Below, one piece after another: positions 1-8,345 of a DNA stretch of 39,016 nucleotides. Under the pieces are notes generated by a model. It was not told the origin of the DNA and did not search any database. It saw only the letters and a list, made by a program, of their open reading frames with translations. The stretch is from Bacteroidota bacterium (lineage in GTDB: Bacteria > Bacteroidota > Rhodothermia > Rhodothermales > Bin80), in contig JAPOUL010000042.1 in assembly GCA_026708685.1 (NCBI GenBank), positions 1 to 39,016 of the forward strand. The letters run 5' to 3'. Each line of letters starts with the position of its first letter. Position 1 is the stretch's first letter. Made by a program: the position numbers and the translations under genes.

Positions 1-119
1 TCAATAATGTTTTGGATTCAAAAGTACTCCTATATGGGAATGCTGGCTTTGGTGCACCCCAGTTTTTTCCAGCGGCAACGCGACATGTATTTTTGAGAGC
101 ACAATACAAGATATGGTGA
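1..119 (+). CDS. C-terminal end of an outer-membrane TonB-dependent-receptor-like protein (partial)
   Basis: The frame beginning at base 3 is open from the window edge to a TGA at 117-119 and encodes about 38 residues. It reads like the last strands of a TonB-dependent receptor: a Gly/Phe/Pro-rich turn (GFGAPQFFPAATRH) followed by an alternating strand ending in an aromatic residue (VFLRAQYKIW, then stop), the usual C-terminal outer-membrane insertion signal. The remainder of the gene lies upstream of the window. It converges on the LRR/T9SS gene, whose stop is at 182, with 62 bp between. The family call rests only on this short tail, so another barrel family is possible. Confidence 0.5.
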   Translation, partial: NNVLDSKVLLYGNAGFGAPQFFPAATRHVFLRAQYKIW

Positions 120-181
120 TTGGTGCCATGGGTCGTTGAATATCTTTGAATGTTCATTCAGATCATCACGGCAGTGGTCGA

Positions 182-988
182 TCAGCGAACCTTAATAAAA
201 CTTCTCGTGTGCATCACTTTTCCCACATAATCATCTACAGTCAATCGATATAGGTACATTCCAGGGGGAAGCGAAAGGTTACGTAGCTGTATTTCTCGCT
301 CCCATCCAGCTTGTATGCTCACAGGCGAAAGTTGATATACAACCCTACCGGTAATATCCACTAAGTCCACGCTTATATGGGCATTGTAAGGCAGGTCAAA
401 TCGTAGGCTCGTAGATTCTTGAAAAGGATTCGGGTAGTTGCCGTGCAAAACGAAATCCGTAGGGATGGAACTTAATTGCTCAATGGAAACATTAGGTTCA
501 CAAATCTCCCCACTCCAAGAATCAACACGTTGGAGCCAACCTTGGAATTCATCATCTGATGGAGCACACAGCCCATTTTTTGCATGAAAAAGAAATTCGT
601 CTATGAATGGTATTGTAATAAAAGTTCTGGGGATAGTACCTGTCAATTGATTATTGTTCAGATCTATATTACTAAGAGTATGCGACAGGTTACCTAACTC
701 TGGGGGAATGCTTCCCGTCAACTGGTTGTTCCTCAGATAAAGACTAAGTCTCAGAGAATCACTCTCTCCTGATACACTTACCCCAACTCAAGAATTCAAC
801 TCATTCATAGACATTGGGACAGTAGTTGTATCCCAAACCGCGTTGTTTCTCCATTCTCCCCCGTTTGTTGTGGCATGAAGGGTGGTTAATGCCGCATGAG
901 TTTCTTCAATTAGATCCCGATCAATTTGTGCGATCGACATATGAAACGAAGGAGAAAACAGCAGAATAATTGAAAATAACCTGAGCAT
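182..988 (-). pseudogene. Secreted leucine-rich-repeat protein with T9SS type A sorting domain, interrupted by an in-frame TGA
   Basis: Two open stretches in the same frame are separated only by one TGA at 790-788. The upstream part starts at ATG 988 with a signal peptide (MLRLFSIILLFSPSF) and the N-terminal cap common in bacterial LRR proteins (ATTNGGEWRNN). The downstream part has two plant-type LRRs (NNQLTGSIPPELGNLS, NNQLTGTIP) and ends in a T9SS sorting domain (LHGNYPNPF, then VDITGRVVYQL and LPPGMYLYRL). Homologues usually have a Trp followed by GV at the interruption, and here the codon is TGA followed by V-G-V, so TGG to TGA is the likely change. The C-terminal half has a possible TTG start at 721 but would lack an export signal. 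The intact protein would be secreted and anchored or released by T9SS. The repeat block is short for the family. Confidence 0.75.
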
Positions 989-1097
989 GGAAAAGAGGTA
1001 AAAGAGTAAGATCTGCGTGTGCTAATTAATTAGTCAAAATATTACTTTTTGGAACCATTCAGATATAGATTGGTAAAATGGACAAGTTGATTCATTC

Positions 1098-1367
1098 ATG
1101 GCAAGGAAAGACAAAATAGCTCCATTTGAGTTTTTGCCAACAAGAGCATTTTCCTTGTTGCGTAAGTGGATGGAAGGCGGATCTCTGACAGAATCAGAGA
1201 CCCACGAACTAGTAGAAATTCAAAAAGAAATGCCAGTTACAACCTTTAAATCTGAGTTTGACATGTTCAGACGTGAGCTGAACTCAATGAAATGGCTTTT
1301 AGGGATTTTAGGAACTGCGGGGCTATCACTCCTGACTATTATTCTGGTACATCTGCTAAGTCAGTAG
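1098..1367 (+). CDS. Small protein with C-terminal membrane anchor, DUF1640/CCDC90-like layout
   Basis: An 89-residue protein starting at ATG 1098. Residues 1-45 are charged and helical, residues 45-66 form a short heptad-like stretch (FKSEFDMFRRELNSM), and residues 67-87 form a single transmembrane helix (KWLLGILGTAGLSLL...) ending five residues from the C-terminus. This coiled-coil-then-TM layout is typical of small tail-anchored DUF1640/CCDC90-like proteins found in many bacteria, often of unknown function. No catalytic motif is visible. A decayed sequence with a similar charged-helix plus TM layout follows immediately (1378-1732). The gene is flanked by pseudogenes, so it may itself be non-essential. 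Family assignment is by layout only. Confidence 0.45.
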   Translation: MARKDKIAPFEFLPTRAFSLLRKWMEGGSLTESETHELVEIQKEMPVTTFKSEFDMFRRELNSMKWLLGILGTAGLSLLTIILVHLLSQ

Positions 1368-1377
1368 ATCAGGCAGT

Positions 1378-1732
1378 TTTGCTAATCTTGAGCAATTCAC
1401 TGATTTTATCATGGAAGATCAAAATTCAACCTTGATCTTAGCGATTTCTCATTTTTTCGCAATTATGTCTTGACCCAGCAAGGCGAACGAGTTCACGAAC
1501 GCATTGGCAACATAGCCTCGGCAAAAATCGTTTCACATCTGGAGTCAAAGATTGATGCTCAGAGTTTGAGACATAATCTTATTGTGGCCTGATAAGTGCA
1601 TGATTCACCATTGCCCTCGGAGTTGGTGGGTGGTTGATAGCGATTTCTTATGCGGTGGAGGCTAATCTTTTTAGCATTCTTTCGGGTTTGCTTATTGAGG
1701 GAAATTTAGTGGACTTTGATATACTGCATTAA
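1378..1732 (+). pseudogene. Decayed small membrane protein (three frames)
   Basis: Protein-like sequence continues across three frames. The first frame (about 1380-1436) gives ANLEQFTDFIMEDQNS. The second (from 1425, stopped by TGA at 1590-1592) contains YVLTQQGERVHERIGN and HLESKIDAQSLRHNLIV. The third (1604 to TAA 1730-1732) contains a clear hydrophobic segment, TIALGVGGWLIAISYAV. The order charged helix then TM resembles the intact gene just upstream. No single frame is long enough to be a gene, so this is read as a frameshifted relic; the exact shift points are inferred. Confidence 0.4.
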
Positions 1733-1767
1733 ACTTGTCACAATCCTAAATCTTGACTTCTTTCCCG

Positions 1768-2103
1768 ATGGGAGGATCCTTCATGGGCGGGATGACACTA
1801 TCACGGACATCTGTGGAGCCCACTTGTGATCTCTCCAAGAAAGAGGTTGTAGAACTTTCGCTCGGGCATAGTCAGACTCAAGCATCAAAGGAGAAGTAGA
1901 ACGATATGAAGTACTTCAAAATGAAGAGTGATAAAGTGTTGAGTAACCAGTGGAGTCCTTAGCTTGCTAAATTGGTAACCCAGGCTAGTGTACACCTTTA
2001 TCCCCGAATCAAGAGGGAATCATCTCAAGTTTCAGATTACTACTTACGGCATCAGCAGAAATCGCTTCCTCAAGATGTCGTGTATATCTGTACCATTTCG
2101 TAG
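1768..2103 (+). pseudogene. Possible decayed coding sequence with three in-frame TAG codons
   Basis: From ATG 1768 a single frame of 111 codons carries TAG at 1897-1899 and 1960-1962 and ends with TAG at 2101-2103. The translation between the stops has an ordinary soluble-protein composition, for example DLSKKEVVELSLGHSQTQAS and VSDYYLRHQQKSLPQDV. No family is recognised. The regularity of the frame is the only evidence for coding ancestry, so chance is a real alternative. Confidence 0.22.
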
Positions 2104-2109
2104 GTGAAA

Positions 2110-2578
2110 TTATTCTTGCTGACGTAAGTCCTCAATAACCTCTTCCATATAGTTTCAGAACCTTTGTAATGGCTCATTATTGACTCTACTCAAAAGAATC
2201 TGTCGTATACGATGACCACCCCAAAATTCCGAAGCATGCAGTCCTGCATCTCGGATCTATATATTCTCACTCATCAAGGCTTTGCCCATGATCACTGCTC
2301 GCCAAACCTCAGTTCCAAGTCTACCATGTCGCCCTAGACATTGTTAGAATGGAAGCTGATGATGTAGGATTTTCCGTATCATTACACAGCTTGGAAAACA
2401 AATGTAGCACGCAATCTTCATCCGTTGATGCAAACGCCTCGGAAATAATATCTTCAGCAGGATGATGCATGCCTTCTTCAAGCGGTTTACAATGGAATGA
2501 CCAATACAATCATTCCTTCAGATGTACATATCCTTGCATCTCATTTTTGAGATAGGCTTTTTGGTCTGCAATCCCCAT
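2110..2578 (-). pseudogene. Decayed HEAT-like orphan gene
   Basis: Reading from ATG 2578 on the minus strand, one frame covers almost the whole stretch: MGIADQKAYLKNEMQGYV, then an in-frame TGA, then AEDIISEAFASTDEDCVLH and NPTSSASILT. A one-base shift near 2340 leads into CLGRHGRLGTEVWRAVIMGK, followed by IRDAGLHASEFWGGHRI, EPLQRF and NYMEEVIEDLRQQE before TAA at 2112-2110. In-frame stops are TGA after the N-terminal 22 residues, TAG after SEN-I, and TGA before NYMEE. The pattern (a short helix pair, 'IRDA...AE.WG', 'EPL..F..Y...VIEDL') looks like the C-terminal repeats of small HEAT-like bacterial proteins of unknown function. With three stops and one shift it cannot make the full protein. 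Confidence 0.6.
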
Positions 2579-2616
2579 TTAGTGCAAAGTCTGAAAGTTT
2601 AGTATGAAAGTTATAG

Positions 2617-2817
2617 TCGTTCAGCAAAATCTGGCAAGGAGCAAGTGACGCTAAACGTCTATTTGATCAGACAACAAAAGATACAACAGCAAAGCCTGCA
2701 ATACCAAATGGGCTATAACGCAGAAATTAAATCTGTTCTGAGGACGGTACCGAGTATGAACTCAACATTGACAAAACCAAGAACGAAGCGTTTAACGAGA
2801 ATACTGTCTGGAAATTC
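2617..2817 (+). pseudogene. Protein-like frame with two stops, running in frame into purL
   Basis: After a TAG at 2614-2616 the frame of purL reads SFSKIWQGASDAKRLFDQTT, then AKPAIPNGL, a TAA, four codons, another TAA, and then [19 protein letters not shown] up to the purL ATG. PurL homologues do not begin this way and the sequence does not resemble PurS. It therefore looks like the remains of an unrelated gene that abuts purL. It is also where the purL promoter must lie. Coding ancestry is inferred from composition only. Confidence 0.3.
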
Positions 2818-5097
2818 ATGGATCCCAAAAGACTAGTTGACGAGAAAATTGCTCTTGAGCATGGGCTCACAGAGCAGGAATATCGGTGGATTTTAGAGCG
2901 GATGGGTAGAACCCCTACCATCACAGAGATAGGCATATATTCTGTGATGTGGAGTGAGCACTGCTCATACAAAAACTCCATTGCCGTATTAAAGACACTT
3001 CCCAGAGAAGGAGAAGCTCTTCTGGTAGGTGCGGGAGATGAGAATGCAGGACTGGTCGATATAGGGGATGGGCTCGCCGTTGCCTTTAAGATTGAAAGCC
3101 ACAATCATCCCTCAGCTGTTGAACCGTATCAGGGGGCGGCTACGGGGGTAGGCGGAATCCATCGGGATATCTTTACCATGGGAGCTCGCCCCATCTGTGC
3201 ATTGAATTCACTTCGGTTTGGTTCACTGCAACAGAGTCGAGTCCGATATCTCTTTGATGGTGTCGTACGCGGTATTGGAGACTATGGAAATTCTTTTGGA
3301 GTTCCAACCGTCGCAGGAGAAGTCTATTTTGATCCAGCGTACGAGGGAAACCCTCTGGTGAATGCCATGAGTGTAGGCATTGTGAAGACAGATGCAACAG
3401 CATCTGCGATCGCGAAAGGGCCAGGCAATAAGGTGTTTATCGTTGGTTCTGCTACTGGAAGGGATGGTATCCACGGTGCAACCTTTGCATCAGAAGAAAT
3501 TACCGAAGAGAGCGAGCAAAAACGCCCTAGTGTGCAAGTAGGTGATCCCTTTACTGAAAAATTGCTGTTGGAAGCGACCCTTGAGGCACTCGCAGCGGAT
3601 GTCGTGGTCGGGATTCAGGATATGGGGGCGGCAGGAATCACCTGTTCATCCTGTGAAATGAGTGCAAAAGGAGAGTCAGGCATGCACCTCAATCTGGATC
3701 ATGTCCCCGTCCGAGAGCCCAATATGACGGCCTATGAAATCATGCTCTCCGAAAGTCAGGAGCGCATGCTTCTGGTCTGTGTACCAGGAAAAGAAGAAAC
3801 CCTTGTGCAGATCTTTGAAAAATGGGATTTGCATGCGGTGTGTATAGGAGAAGTAACCGATACTGGGCGAGTGCAAGTGCACTATCGGGGCGAACTCGTT
3901 GCTGATGTGGAAGCGGATCACTTGGTCCTTGGAGGAGGAGCCCCCATCTATCATCGCGAAGTGCGTCAGCCACAATATCTACATACTTCAGGCAATATTC
4001 CAGAATTGGACGATCTTAAACTTGGTGAGGTTCAGAGTGCATTGATGCACCTCCTCGCATCCCCCAATATTGCATCCAAGCAGTGGGTGTATGAGCAGTA
4101 TGATACGATGGTACGTACTGGCACTGTTTTGGGGCCAGGTCCAAGTGATGCTGCTGTCGTACGTATCAAAAACTCAAATAAAGGACTTGCAGTGACAACC
4201 GACTGTAATGGTCGGTATGTCTATCTGAATCCACGCAAAGGAGGACAGATTGCTGTGGCAGAAGCTGCCCGCAATGTAGTATGTTCAGGAGGAACTCCTG
4301 TGGCGATTACAAACTGTCTTAACTTTGGTAATCCATATAAACCAGAGGTCTACTGGACCTTCAGGGAAGCTGTTGCTGGAATGAGTGATGCCTGCAGGAT
4401 GTTGAATACTCCTGTCACAGGGGGGAATGTTTCCTTCTATAATGAAAATCCTGATGGGGCTGTCTTTCCAACGCCGACCATTGGAATGTTGGGTGTGATG
4501 AAGGATATTGAAGTGCACACAACACTGGCAGGGTTTTCTGCCCCGGGGCATCTCATTTATCAACTGAGTCCAGAGAATTGGAGTTTTCGAGGAGAGATTG
4601 AGGATCTTGGAGGAACAGAGTATTTAAGCCACTGCTGTGGACTGATCTGTGGAGATGCTCCCTACATGGATCTGTTTGAAGAGCATGAAGTCCAACGCGC
4701 AACGCTCGCCCTGATTCAGAAAGGAGTGATTCAAAGTGCTCATGATGTATCGGATGGAGGACTCTTAGTAGCCATTGCAGAGAGTGTTCTGTTTTCAGAC
4801 GGACTTGGTGCAGAGATTGAGATCACACCAGAGACTCCGCTTCGTAGGGATGCTCTACTGTTTGGGGAATCACAGTCAAGGATTGTATTGACCCTATCTC
4901 AATCAGATATGGAGCAGGTGCATACGATTTTGATGGATCATCCCAGAGTCCAGTTGACCTTCTTAGGTAAGGTGCAGAACCATTCAGATCTATCGGTGAA
5001 GGTGGATGGCCAACAGGTAGTTCGTACGACGATCCATGAGATGAAACAGGAATACTTTGGGAGTATTCCAAGATCCATGGAACGCACAACATCATAG
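2818..5097 (+). CDS. purL: Phosphoribosylformylglycinamidine synthase subunit PurL (small type)
   Basis: Fourth step of de novo purine synthesis: ATP- and glutamine-dependent conversion of FGAR to FGAM in the cytoplasm. At 759 residues this is the small PurL that works with separate PurS and PurQ, neither of which is in the window. The N-terminal signature is intact ([16 protein letters not shown], residues about 41-56), as are [19 protein letters not shown] and the Gly-rich [14 protein letters not shown] of the ATP/FGAR site; the repeated AIRS-like half follows after residue 400 ([24 protein letters not shown]). The ATG at 2818 gives the usual N-terminus ([20 protein letters not shown]). The gene stands alone apart from trxA 68 bp downstream, and no other pur genes are adjacent. 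Confidence 0.97.
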   Translation: MDPKRLVDEKIALEHGLTEQEYRWILERMGRTPTITEIGIYSVMWSEHCSYKNSIAVLKTLPREGEALLVGAGDENAGLVDIGDGLAVAFKIESHNHPSAVEPYQGAATGVGGIHRDIFTMGARPICALNSLRFGSLQQSRVRYLFDGVVRGIGDYGNSFGVPTVAGEVYFDPAYEGNPLVNAMSVGIVKTDATASAIAKGPGNKVFIVGSATGRDGIHGATFASEEITEESEQKRPSVQVGDPFTEKLLLEATLEALAADVVVGIQDMGAAGITCSSCEMSAKGESGMHLNLDHVPVREPNMTAYEIMLSESQERMLLVCVPGKEETLVQIFEKWDLHAVCIGEVTDTGRVQVHYRGELVADVEADHLVLGGGAPIYHREVRQPQYLHTSGNIPELDDLKLGEVQSALMHLLASPNIASKQWVYEQYDTMVRTGTVLGPGPSDAAVVRIKNSNKGLAVTTDCNGRYVYLNPRKGGQIAVAEAARNVVCSGGTPVAITNCLNFGNPYKPEVYWTFREAVAGMSDACRMLNTPVTGGNVSFYNENPDGAVFPTPTIGMLGVMKDIEVHTTLAGFSAPGHLIYQLSPENWSFRGEIEDLGGTEYLSHCCGLICGDAPYMDLFEEHEVQRATLALIQKGVIQSAHDVSDGGLLVAIAESVLFSDGLGAEIEITPETPLRRDALLFGESQSRIVLTLSQSDMEQVHTILMDHPRVQLTFLGKVQNHSDLSVKVDGQQVVRTTIHEMKQEYFGSIPRSMERTTS

Positions 5098-5121
5098 TCA
5101 ACAAATCTCAAATTAAATACG

Positions 5122-5127
5122 TATAAT
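5122..5127 (+). promoter_or_regulatory. Candidate -10 element for trxA
   Basis: A consensus TATAAT lies 38 bp before the trxA ATG in the 68-bp purL-trxA gap. No convincing -35 box is seen at the expected distance, so this is a weak call based on the -10 match and position alone. Confidence 0.25.
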
Positions 5128-5165
5128 CCTCTCAACTCTCTATCATTCACATTTCATCAAAATTC

Positions 5166-5489
5166 ATGTCAGCAATAGAATTTACCGACGCTAATTTTCA
5201 GTCGGAGGTATTAGAATCCAGTGTTCCTGTACTGGTGGACTTTTGGGCGGAATGGTGTGGGCCATGCCGTGCCATTGCTCCAGTCATTACTGAGTTGGCT
5301 ACCGAATATTCGGGTAAAGCCAAAATCGGGAAGGTGGATGTGGATTCAAATCCACAAACAGCGATGAACTACAATGTAAGATCCATTCCTACGCTGTTGT
5401 TTTTTGTAGATGGACAGGTTCGCGATCAGATGATCGGATCCGCGAGCAAGCGTGAGTTCCAAAAGAAACTTGACGCACTTGTTGGGTAA
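5166..5489 (+). CDS. trxA: Thioredoxin
   Basis: A 107-residue cytoplasmic thioredoxin with the full-length fold. The redox site WCGPC is at residues 30-34 (Cys31, Cys34), preceded by PVLVDFWAE and followed by the buried cis-Pro loop RSIPTLLFF. It reduces protein disulfides and is recharged by thioredoxin reductase, whose gene follows 120 bp downstream on the same strand, so the electron donor and acceptor are co-located. The ATG at 5166 gives the standard N-terminus. Nothing unusual in length or motif. Confidence 0.97.
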   Translation: MSAIEFTDANFQSEVLESSVPVLVDFWAEWCGPCRAIAPVITELATEYSGKAKIGKVDVDSNPQTAMNYNVRSIPTLLFFVDGQVRDQMIGSASKREFQKKLDALVG

Positions 5490-5609
5490 TGAGCGTGTGA
5501 GCCTCTCATTATCTATCATCCGCCAGATCAATGATACTGATGTCTGGTCGGTGAAAGTCATCTTGTCTGTTAAGTGTTACACCATCTTTGATCACATGTC
5601 TGTCTCCTA

Positions 5610-6566
5610 ATGGCACCAGATTCATCCACGGCTCCCCACAGCGAAACACATCGCGTGGTGATCATCGGTTCGGGTCCGGCGGGCTACACCGCTGCACTCT
5701 ATGCGGCACGTGCAAATCTCTCACCGATTGTGTATTCGGGACTTGAACCCGGCGGTCAGTTGACGACGACAACGGATGTTGAAAATTACCCCGGATACGT
5801 AGAGGGTGTCCTCGGCCCGGCGATGATGGAAGATTTCAAAGCACAGGCAGTTCGGTTTGGGGCAGAGGTACGCTATGGTAAGGTCACCCATCTGGATCCA
5901 TCAGAGAGGCCTTTCAGGCTCTTGATTGATGATGAGACACCGATTCTTTCCGATACCGTCATCATTGCAACAGGTGCATCAGCACGCTATCTCGGACTAG
6001 ACAATGAAAAACGTCTCCTTGGTCGGGGAGTTTCGGCATGTGCAACCTGTGATGGAGCATTTTTTCGGGGTATGGAACTGGCGATCGTTGGTGGTGGTGA
6101 TACGGCCATGGAAGAGGCACTCTTTTTAACAAGATTTGCCAGTAAGGTATGGTTAATTCATCGACGAGATCAACTTCGGGCTTCAAAAATTATGCAACAG
6201 CGCGTTCTGGATCACCCGAACATAGAAATCATCTGGAATACCATCGTTACCGATGTACTCGGTGAGGACGAAGTGACAGGGGTGCTTGTCAAAAATGTTC
6301 AGGATCAATTAGAACGAGATTTGCCCGTTGGTGGATTTTTTGTCGCCATAGGACATACTCCGAATACGTCACTATTCCAGTCGTGGTTAGAAATGGATGA
6401 CCAAGGGTATATCAAAACAAAACCGGGCTCCACCCAAACCAATATAGAAGGCATTTTTGCATGTGGAGATGCCCAAGATCATGTATACAGACAGGCGGTT
6501 ACTGCGGCAGGGACGGGATGCATGGCAGCCATAGATGCGGAGAGGCTGTTGGCCTCAGGTCTTTAA
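5610..6566 (+). CDS. trxB: Thioredoxin reductase
   Basis: A 318-residue NADPH-dependent flavoprotein that reduces thioredoxin. The FAD Rossmann motif is IIGSGPAGYTAALYAA (residues 18-33), the redox-active pair is CATC (Cys144 and Cys147), the NADPH motif is GGGDTAMEEALFL (about 166-178) followed by HRRDQLRAS, and the C-terminal FAD motif is GIFACGDAQD. ATG 5610 overlaps the TAA of a four-codon ATG-TCT-GTC-TCC frame, which is probably incidental. The gene is convergent with the proline dehydrogenase and their 3' ends overlap by 12 bp, so no terminator lies between them. Confidence 0.96.
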   Translation: MAPDSSTAPHSETHRVVIIGSGPAGYTAALYAARANLSPIVYSGLEPGGQLTTTTDVENYPGYVEGVLGPAMMEDFKAQAVRFGAEVRYGKVTHLDPSERPFRLLIDDETPILSDTVIIATGASARYLGLDNEKRLLGRGVSACATCDGAFFRGMELAIVGGGDTAMEEALFLTRFASKVWLIHRRDQLRASKIMQQRVLDHPNIEIIWNTIVTDVLGEDEVTGVLVKNVQDQLERDLPVGGFFVAIGHTPNTSLFQSWLEMDDQGYIKTKPGSTQTNIEGIFACGDAQDHVYRQAVTAAGTGCMAAIDAERLLASGL

Positions 6567-7412
6567 AAGAGTGCGTAACAGAAAAGAAACATTCTCTGGG
6601 CGTTCCCGAAGCCGGCGAACATAATAAGGGAGCCACTTACGACCGTAAGGGACATAGACACGCATATTGTATCCCTCGGCGGCGATGGCTTGATGGGTAT
6701 GTGGTCGTAGACCATAGAGCATTTGAAATTCAAATCTGGAAGGATCAATCCCCCTCTGTGTGGCATATGACTTCGTTGCATGAATTAAGATGTCGTCATG
6801 GGTGGCAATGGCGGGATAATGTCCATGCTCCAATAACGTCTGCATGCAGGTCTTAAACTGAGCACGGATCTGTGACATTCGCTGCAGTGCAATGGCAGGA
6901 GATTCTCGGTAGGCACCTTTACACAGACGCACCCGTGCTCCCAACCTGCACATGTGCTCAACATCTCGGGGTGTACGCTTGAGATAGGCCTGCAGGACGG
7001 GGCCGACATGATCGGGATAGTCCCCGAAGACGGACTCAAAAATACGAAGGGTTGAGTTGAGGATGGAACTGCCTTCCATGTCCAAACGGACGAACGCATT
7101 TAAACGACGGGCTTCATCCAAAATGTGGCTAAGATTCACAAGGCAGAAATCCTCGTCAATGACTTGCCCTATCATGGAGAGTTTGATGGAGATGTTGCGG
7201 TCTACGTTTCGTTCTGAAGCTAGAGCTTGCAGGAGTTGGATGTAGGCATCTTTGCCTCGCTGGGCATCATCCTTACAGGTGACATGCTCTCCTAATAAGT
7301 CCACCGTCGCCAATAGTCCTTGATCAGCGAGCCCTTGAATGACAGGCAGGGTTCCACGCAGGGTTTCAGCAGCAACAAACCCACGAGCAATCATGAAGGG
7401 CAAGCGAATCAT
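6555..7412 (-). CDS. Proline dehydrogenase (FAD-dependent, monofunctional), probably frameshifted at the 5' end
   Basis: Oxidises L-proline to pyrroline-5-carboxylate, passing electrons via FAD to the quinone pool at the membrane. The 285-residue frame has the PRODH barrel: LADQGLLATVDLLGEHV, FVRLDMEGS, VGPVLQAYLKRT, VRLCKGAYRES, AIATHDDILI, FEFQMLYGLRP and the C-terminal substrate motif YVPYGRKWLPYYVRRL (both Arg present). The ATG at 7412 starts inside the conserved region just before FVAAETL and omits the N-terminal helices normal for this family. Those helices appear upstream in another frame (RRLYLFLRTDLLQGY, TQALYLLDR); a TAG at 7436-7434 blocks the present frame. A single extra base near 7430 would explain this. 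The gene lies downstream of the HAD gene on the same strand, probably co-transcribed. No P5C dehydrogenase is nearby. Confidence 0.85.
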   Translation of the reverse strand: MIRLPFMIARGFVAAETLRGTLPVIQGLADQGLLATVDLLGEHVTCKDDAQRGKDAYIQLLQALASERNVDRNISIKLSMIGQVIDEDFCLVNLSHILDEARRLNAFVRLDMEGSSILNSTLRIFESVFGDYPDHVGPVLQAYLKRTPRDVEHMCRLGARVRLCKGAYRESPAIALQRMSQIRAQFKTCMQTLLEHGHYPAIATHDDILIHATKSYATQRGIDPSRFEFQMLYGLRPHTHQAIAAEGYNMRVYVPYGRKWLPYYVRRLRERPENVSFLLRTLLKT

Positions 7413-7578
7413 CCAGCGATGGAACTCTGCGGTCTAACAGGTAAAGAGCTTGAGTGTAACCTTGCAGTAAATCTGTTCGTAGGAAAAGATAGAGTCTCCG
7501 TTGAGTGGGAGCATGGCATCGCAGTCCTAGGCAAAGGTTCTGCGGTGCCTTTTTTAAGAGTTGTACCAAATACGGTGG

Positions 7579-8316
7579 TTACGGTTTACCCCATTCGCCT
7601 GGGTTGGCGATCGTGTGTGGGAGCATGTCAGGATCGGTGACAATCACATGTGCACCGCGATCTAGAAGAAGTTTACCGTGGCTTTCTGGATTTAGATAAG
7701 AGGGAATGAAGCCGATGGCCGACATTCCAGCAGCACGGGCAGCCACCATGTCATCAACCGAATCTCCAATGTAGACGGAATCCTCAGCGTGGACGGGCAA
7801 ACCGGCACCACGCACGATTCCCAACGCATACAATAAAGGAAATGGATCTGGTTTTTTCCGATCATCCTGTTTCTCTTGGGGAACCAGAAGAGAAAAAAAC
7901 TTTCGCCATCCAAACCTGTCAAGGGCCCAGTTGGCTTCGTCCCTTGGTCGTCCAGTGACAATTCCTAATACATGTCCCTGATCTTTCAACTCTTGAAGGG
8001 TTGCCGTCTGAATGATGGGAGATTCCTCCATGATAAATCCATCCCAGTCGTTTCCTCGGTAGCGGCGCTGAAATTCGTTAACGATTCGATCGAGTGTGAC
8101 TTCCATGCCAAAATCCCCGACGATTTCGTGTGTGAGGACCCAATCATCATTGAACCCTCCACGATTCTTGTATCGCTGAATCATGTCGGGTGTCACATCC
8201 TTCCCCGTAAAGAAATAGACCGTCTCTTCTATCGCCCGCCGATAGGAGCCAGATACATTGACCAGAACACCGTCCATATCAAAGAGGACCAGAGAGAGCA
8301 GAGGTGAGGTGTCCAT
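7579..8316 (-). CDS. HAD superfamily phosphatase, subfamily IA (TIGR01548-like)
   Basis: A 245-residue HAD hydrolase. Motif I is LFDMDGVLVNVSGSYRRAI, with both catalytic Asp residues; motif II is GIVTGRPRDE; the motif III lysine is in RKKPDPFPL; motif IV is YIGDSVDDMVAA. The segment SYRRAIEETVYFFTG...FNDDWVLTHEI matches a hypothetical IA family that I recall being linked to imidazoleglycerol-phosphate dehydratase genes, but no his gene is present here. ATG 8316 is preferred over a TTG one codon upstream. It sits 29 bp after rho and directly ahead of the proline dehydrogenase region on the minus strand, so co-transcription is likely. The substrate is unknown. Confidence 0.85.
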   Translation of the reverse strand: MDTSPLLSLVLFDMDGVLVNVSGSYRRAIEETVYFFTGKDVTPDMIQRYKNRGGFNDDWVLTHEIVGDFGMEVTLDRIVNEFQRRYRGNDWDGFIMEESPIIQTATLQELKDQGHVLGIVTGRPRDEANWALDRFGWRKFFSLLVPQEKQDDRKKPDPFPLLYALGIVRGAGLPVHAEDSVYIGDSVDDMVAARAAGMSAIGFIPSYLNPESHGKLLLDRGAHVIVTDPDMLPHTIANPGEWGKP

Positions 8317-8345
8317 CAAAAGCTTCCAGTGAAAACCGAGAAAAA

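Noticed and set aside
182..988. UGA read as Trp or selenocysteine in the LRR gene
   Set aside because: TGA ends intact genes in this window (DprA-like, PRTase, folE), and no SECIS-like element or redox context is evident.
2645..2836. 63-codon frame before purL as purS
   Set aside because: Sequence lacks the PurS pattern and the frame differs from typical PurS length and motifs.
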